Assembly (NCBI GenBank): GCA_036417435.1
Contig: CM070899.1
Coordinates: 156,493,494-156,557,493 of the forward strand
DNA length: 64,000 nucleotides
DNA from: Inia geoffrensis
Lineage: Eukaryota > Chordata > Mammalia > Artiodactyla > Iniidae
Reading direction: 5' to 3'
Below, one piece after another: positions 60,701-64,000 of this stretch. How positions within the stretch are numbered: the first letter of the stretch is position 1; every line of letters begins with the position of its first letter. The notes beneath the pieces were generated by a model. The model had not been told where the DNA came from, searched no databases, and was given only the letters and a program-made list of their open reading frames with translations. The translations under genes and the position numbers were made by a program.

Positions 60701-60886
60701 TTTTTTTTTTTTGATGTGGACCATTTTTAAACTCTTTATTGAATTTGTTATAATATTGCTTCTGTTTTATGTTTTGATTTTTTGGCCACGAGGCATGTGT
60801 GATCTTAGCTCCCCGACCAGGTATCAAACCCACAGCCCCTGCATTGGAAGGTGAAGTCTTAACCATTGGACCGCCAGGGAAGTCCA
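60701..60886 (-). mobile_element. CHR-family SINE with long tail in MINAR1 intron
   Basis: T run, 'ggaccatttttaaactcttt', 'attgaatttgttataatatt', ending 'ccgccagggaagtcc'. TSD tggacaggacactt (60687-60700) and tggacaggaaact (60887-60899). Confidence 0.92.
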
Positions 60887-60899
60887 TGGACAGGAAACT

Positions 60900-63160
60900 C
60901 TTGAGGGAGGAATCACGTGAGTAAAGGTTCGACAGTGGGATGGGGCCTGGCCATCCTAGATGCTTCACCAGTACTTGCTGAATGAGTGACTGAGTGAATG
61001 AGGGTGGCACTTTTGAGGAAAACCAGGTAGACGTATCAAGGTGGAGAAGGGCCCAGTCCGGGTGAACTGGAGCCCTCCTGTTGGGGAAAAGGACATGACA
61101 TGCCCAGGGTTTGAGTGGCCGGGCTGAGTGGCTTGAAACTTTTTGCTGAGCAAAGGGGAGTCAAGGAGGAGTTGGGAACAGGAGGCACTGCACACCCCAG
61201 AGTGGAGCTTTAGGAAAGGGAGCATAGCAGTGGTGGATGGGATGAGATGGAAGTGGTTGGCAGAGGTGGGGTGGGTGATGAGCGAGAGAGACCAAGTTAC
61301 AAATGTGCCCCCAAAGCCCAGGTGGGAGGTGGTAGGAGCCTGGACTTGGGGGAGGGAGGGTGGATTTAAGCGGAAAGAAACATCACAAAAGATAAATCCA
61401 CAGGGTCGAGTAGCCCAACTGGATGTGAGAGAGCCAACGAGGGAAGTCAGAGGTGAGAGATGCCCCTTCAGTTTGGGGAATGGCTAGAATGGCGACCCCA
61501 GAATGGGGACAGGGAGAGGGAAACCTGGCTTTGAAGAAACAGAAAATCTAGCTGGGACCTGTAGATTTCAGCCCACAGCAGACATCTGGGGGAGCTGGCC
61601 TTCAGCAGTTTGAGATTTGGGAGCAAAGTTCAGAAGGGCCCCAGGGTTGGTCACCACCATGGCAGGCATCAGCCCAGGGATGGTGAGAGCCACACGTCGG
61701 GAGGGAGAAACGAGGTCACAGAAGGAGGCCAGATGAAGACCGCTCACCCCAAACACTAGCGACTTTGAGCTGTGCATTTCAAGGGATCTTTCTCAAGCTT
61801 ATTTCTGTTGGTTTCTGGGGGCTTTGACATTTTATGGGTTGGACGCATGGCTAGTTCAGTTAAACCTGATATATCTAAAGAAGTGCCAAACCACTGGAGT
61901 GCTCTGAATGGCCATTTTCAATGCTACCTAAGACCCAGGGCTCCAGGAACCTGGCCAGACTCTAGCAGCTAATTGACACGACAGCAGTGCCAGAGGAGAA
62001 GACCCACAGCTGGGCATCTCGTCGGAGTGTCGGCACATAATATATTCTGATTTCTGTCCAACACCACGTGTTGTAAGTGGCTCCCGAAGAGAACAGCGGC
62101 TGGCACAGGTACCAGTGGTTCCTTTGGGATCAGAAAAAAATCACTTCTTATTTTACTCTCTTTCCCTGCTTTGGACCCTTAAAACTTCCTTAGGGCTCCA
62201 TTTTCTAAGCTTGCCCTTCTTGGCATTTGAGGGACTCAGCCTCCTTCTCTGTATTCAATGTCTGCAGCCACACCTCTTCATTCCCTCTCTGATGACTGGT
62301 CCTCAGAGCCCTCAGGAGGCCCTGTGGTCTGTCCACTGACCTTTGGAATCAGGGAAGGGAACTGAGATGAGCAACAAATTGAAATGGCATCACTTTGGCC
62401 AGAAAGGGTTCAATGTAACCTACATAGAAGGAGGAACATCAGCCACAAGTACCGCTGAAACAAATCATCCTTACTGCAGGGGACGAGAAGAAGAAAGAAT
62501 GTGAGTATGTGTGTGTGTGCTCACTCCAGCACTGACAGAAAGATGCTGACTATAAAGGTGCAAAAACGCTCAAGTTCCCATAAAACTGTGTAGGAAAAAA
62601 CCTCAAAAGCAAAGAAAGACATCATACTAAGAGTTGCCATCCTCGGGCCGTGGAACTGTGAATCATTTCCTTAATTTATCTTCTTTTCTTACGAATCATC
62701 TATTGATCTTAAAATGAAAAAAACTCAAACTTTTAAAAAGGAACACCACGCATGCCATAAAGGGCCATAGGAGCTGGCTCGCTTTTAAGTCATTTCCCCC
62801 CTTTGCTTTGCCTGCATCCTACCCTTTCAGAAAGGACAGGAAGAAATCCCTGGTGATGCTTGTCTGCTCTGCCACGTTCCCCATTCTATGAAAATCAGGT
62901 CTCGAACCACCAGTCCAATATCTGAGCCATGCTTTCTCCCATCGGCAACACAGCAGCGTGTGCTCCCCCGGGCTGATGGGACAATCTGGCAGGACCAACC
63001 ACCAGGCTATGCTGTCCTCTCTGCTCTAACGTGGAAAGTCTGGAAGGATTACGAGCACAAGAAGGGCAGGCCCCTTTTTCATGTAATGTAAGCTTCCATG
63101 CTTGGAAACAGACCAGGGCTATATAGTAAGGCTGCTGCCTAGTTACGGGAGCTTACACGT
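60900..63160. other. Intronic single-copy sequence
   Basis: No recognisable repeat, exon or RNA gene in this part of the MINAR1 intron. Open frames are short. Confidence 0.5.
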
Positions 63161-63167
63161 GCATTAC

Positions 63168-64000
63168 CTCTTTAGGTTTTCGATGCCAGTCCTTACTTTC
63201 CCCAGGGCCTCTGTCTTTCACATCCTCCTCTCCGACGCCCACGCGGTTGGTGTAAGTGATGGTGCGCCAGTCCCTGGGCGAATTGGAGATGCTGGCGATT
63301 TTGGATTCTGTGGCGCTGTTCTCCTCCGTCAGGGACCTGGAGGATGGCCTGGTGAAGAGGTTTTTTTTTAACGCCTTGACACGAAGGCTTTCGCTGTTGC
63401 TTCCGCTGGCGTCTGAGGAGCACCAGTCGGCCGAGTTCTCCAGTTTGGGCCCGTGGGAGCCATTGTGTGCACGGAACATCCGGGGAGAGGCGCTCTCATC
63501 GGACGGAGCCTCGCTGGTCAAGGAATTCAGATCTATCTGCACACTCACCTTCTCGGGCTGCTGTATCTTCTGATCCAGCTTACTGAGCTTGCCCAGAACC
63601 TGGGAGATCTCCTCGCGGACACCCGACAGCGATTCGAGCTTCCGTTCAATTTCACCGATCCTGAGCACCAGTTTGCACACGCTGGTCTTCAACTCCTCTT
63701 CCGAGTGGTGGCTGTTTTCAGGCCGGTTGCCCTTTTCTCCTTTGCTGCTGGGGAGCCCGTTGGCGATTTTGGTTAGGTTGTGCTCTGGTGAACTGTCACA
63801 GTCCGACCTGTGGAGCTGAGACAAAGATCCTGTGCTGTTGTAGCAGGATGACTGTATCACTCCCGTCGAGCCACTGATGCTCATGTCATCCAGAAATCGG
63901 AAAATGTCACTGATGTCATCACTGACAACTTCCGAGTCGTCATCTGACTGCTTCATGGCGTGCCTGTCACTGTACTTGCCCTGCCCAGAGGCACACAAGT
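63168..64000 (-). CDS. MINAR1: MINAR1 large coding exon, 3' part (partial, runs off the right edge)
   Basis: Encodes about 277 residues that I recognise as the C-terminal half of the large exon of MINAR1 (KIAA1024/UBTOR), a mostly disordered membrane protein reported to bind NOTCH2 and to restrain mTOR signalling with DEPTOR. Visible features, numbered from the window edge: an acidic Ser/Asp stretch (about 17-40, SDDDSEVVSDDISDIF), a Ser-rich linker, a heptad-like charged coiled-coil segment (about 100-150, with KLVLRIGEIERKLESL), then Ser-rich disordered sequence ending DWHRKPKE. The exon closes on a whole GAG codon followed by the donor GTAATG at 63167-63162, so the intron is phase 0. No start codon lies in the window: the first in-frame codon at 63998 is TTG (Leu). 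The frame is open throughout. The human protein is about 916 residues, so roughly the first 490 lie beyond the edge. Confidence 0.95.

Larger units (their letters stand above)
58286..63167 (-). other. MINAR1: MINAR1 intron (4.9 kb)
   Basis: Intron between the large exon and the 85-codon exon, phase 0, with GTAATG donor and CTGCAG acceptor. It carries SINEs at 58704-58829, 59384-59594 and 60701-60886, an L2 relic (about 59165-59371) and MIR relics (58545-58670, 60205-60425). From 60900 to 63160 I see no recognisable repeat or exon. Confidence 0.85.

Noticed and set aside
63996..63998. Apparent translation start at the beginning of the 281-codon frame over the MINAR1 exon.
   Set aside because: The codon is TTG and lies inside a long coding exon that continues past the window edge. 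It is Leu, not a start.

Overview
This is a mammalian nuclear genome window, most likely from a cetacean. The basis is the interspersed repeats. Many copies belong to the tRNA-derived CHR-1/CHR-2 SINE class (head 'cttccctggtggcgcagtgg'), several with near-perfect target-site duplications (TSDs). They occur with cetartiodactyl-type L1 3' ends. I saw no ruminant BovB/Bov-tA and no pig PRE-1 repeat. There are no operons, CRISPR arrays or bacterial features.

The only intact protein-coding gene I can support is the 3' part of MINAR1 (KIAA1024/UBTOR), on the minus strand at the right end. It shows a large coding exon running off the right edge (63168-64000), an 85-codon exon (58031-58285) and a last coding exon with the transmembrane tail and stop (52396-52593). 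Both introns are phase 0. About 3.8 kb below the stop is relatively repeat-poor and is probably the long 3' UTR, with a candidate poly(A) signal at 48628-48633. The first coding part of the gene lies outside the window.

From 1 to about 48.6 kb the window looks like intergenic DNA downstream of MINAR1: ancient MIR/L2/L1M/DNA-transposon relics, MaLR-type LTRs, a degraded class-III-like endogenous retrovirus pol (about 11.2-12.2 kb, minus) and younger L1 and CHR insertions. At 44064-45595 there is a processed pseudogene of FZD3. It ends in a poly(A) tract 18 nt after an AATAAA that lies inside the FZD3 coding sequence, so it appears to copy a prematurely polyadenylated mRNA.

The main interest is in insertion history. 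Two L1 copies have the 5' inversion typical of twin priming, with TSDs (33126-33801 and 35959-36458). One L1 copy ends early inside its purine-rich 3' UTR (36882-37305). At 46.4-47.5 kb a four-layer nest (old L1M, younger L1, then two SINEs) repeatedly uses the same GAGTACA target. No novel biochemical system was found.
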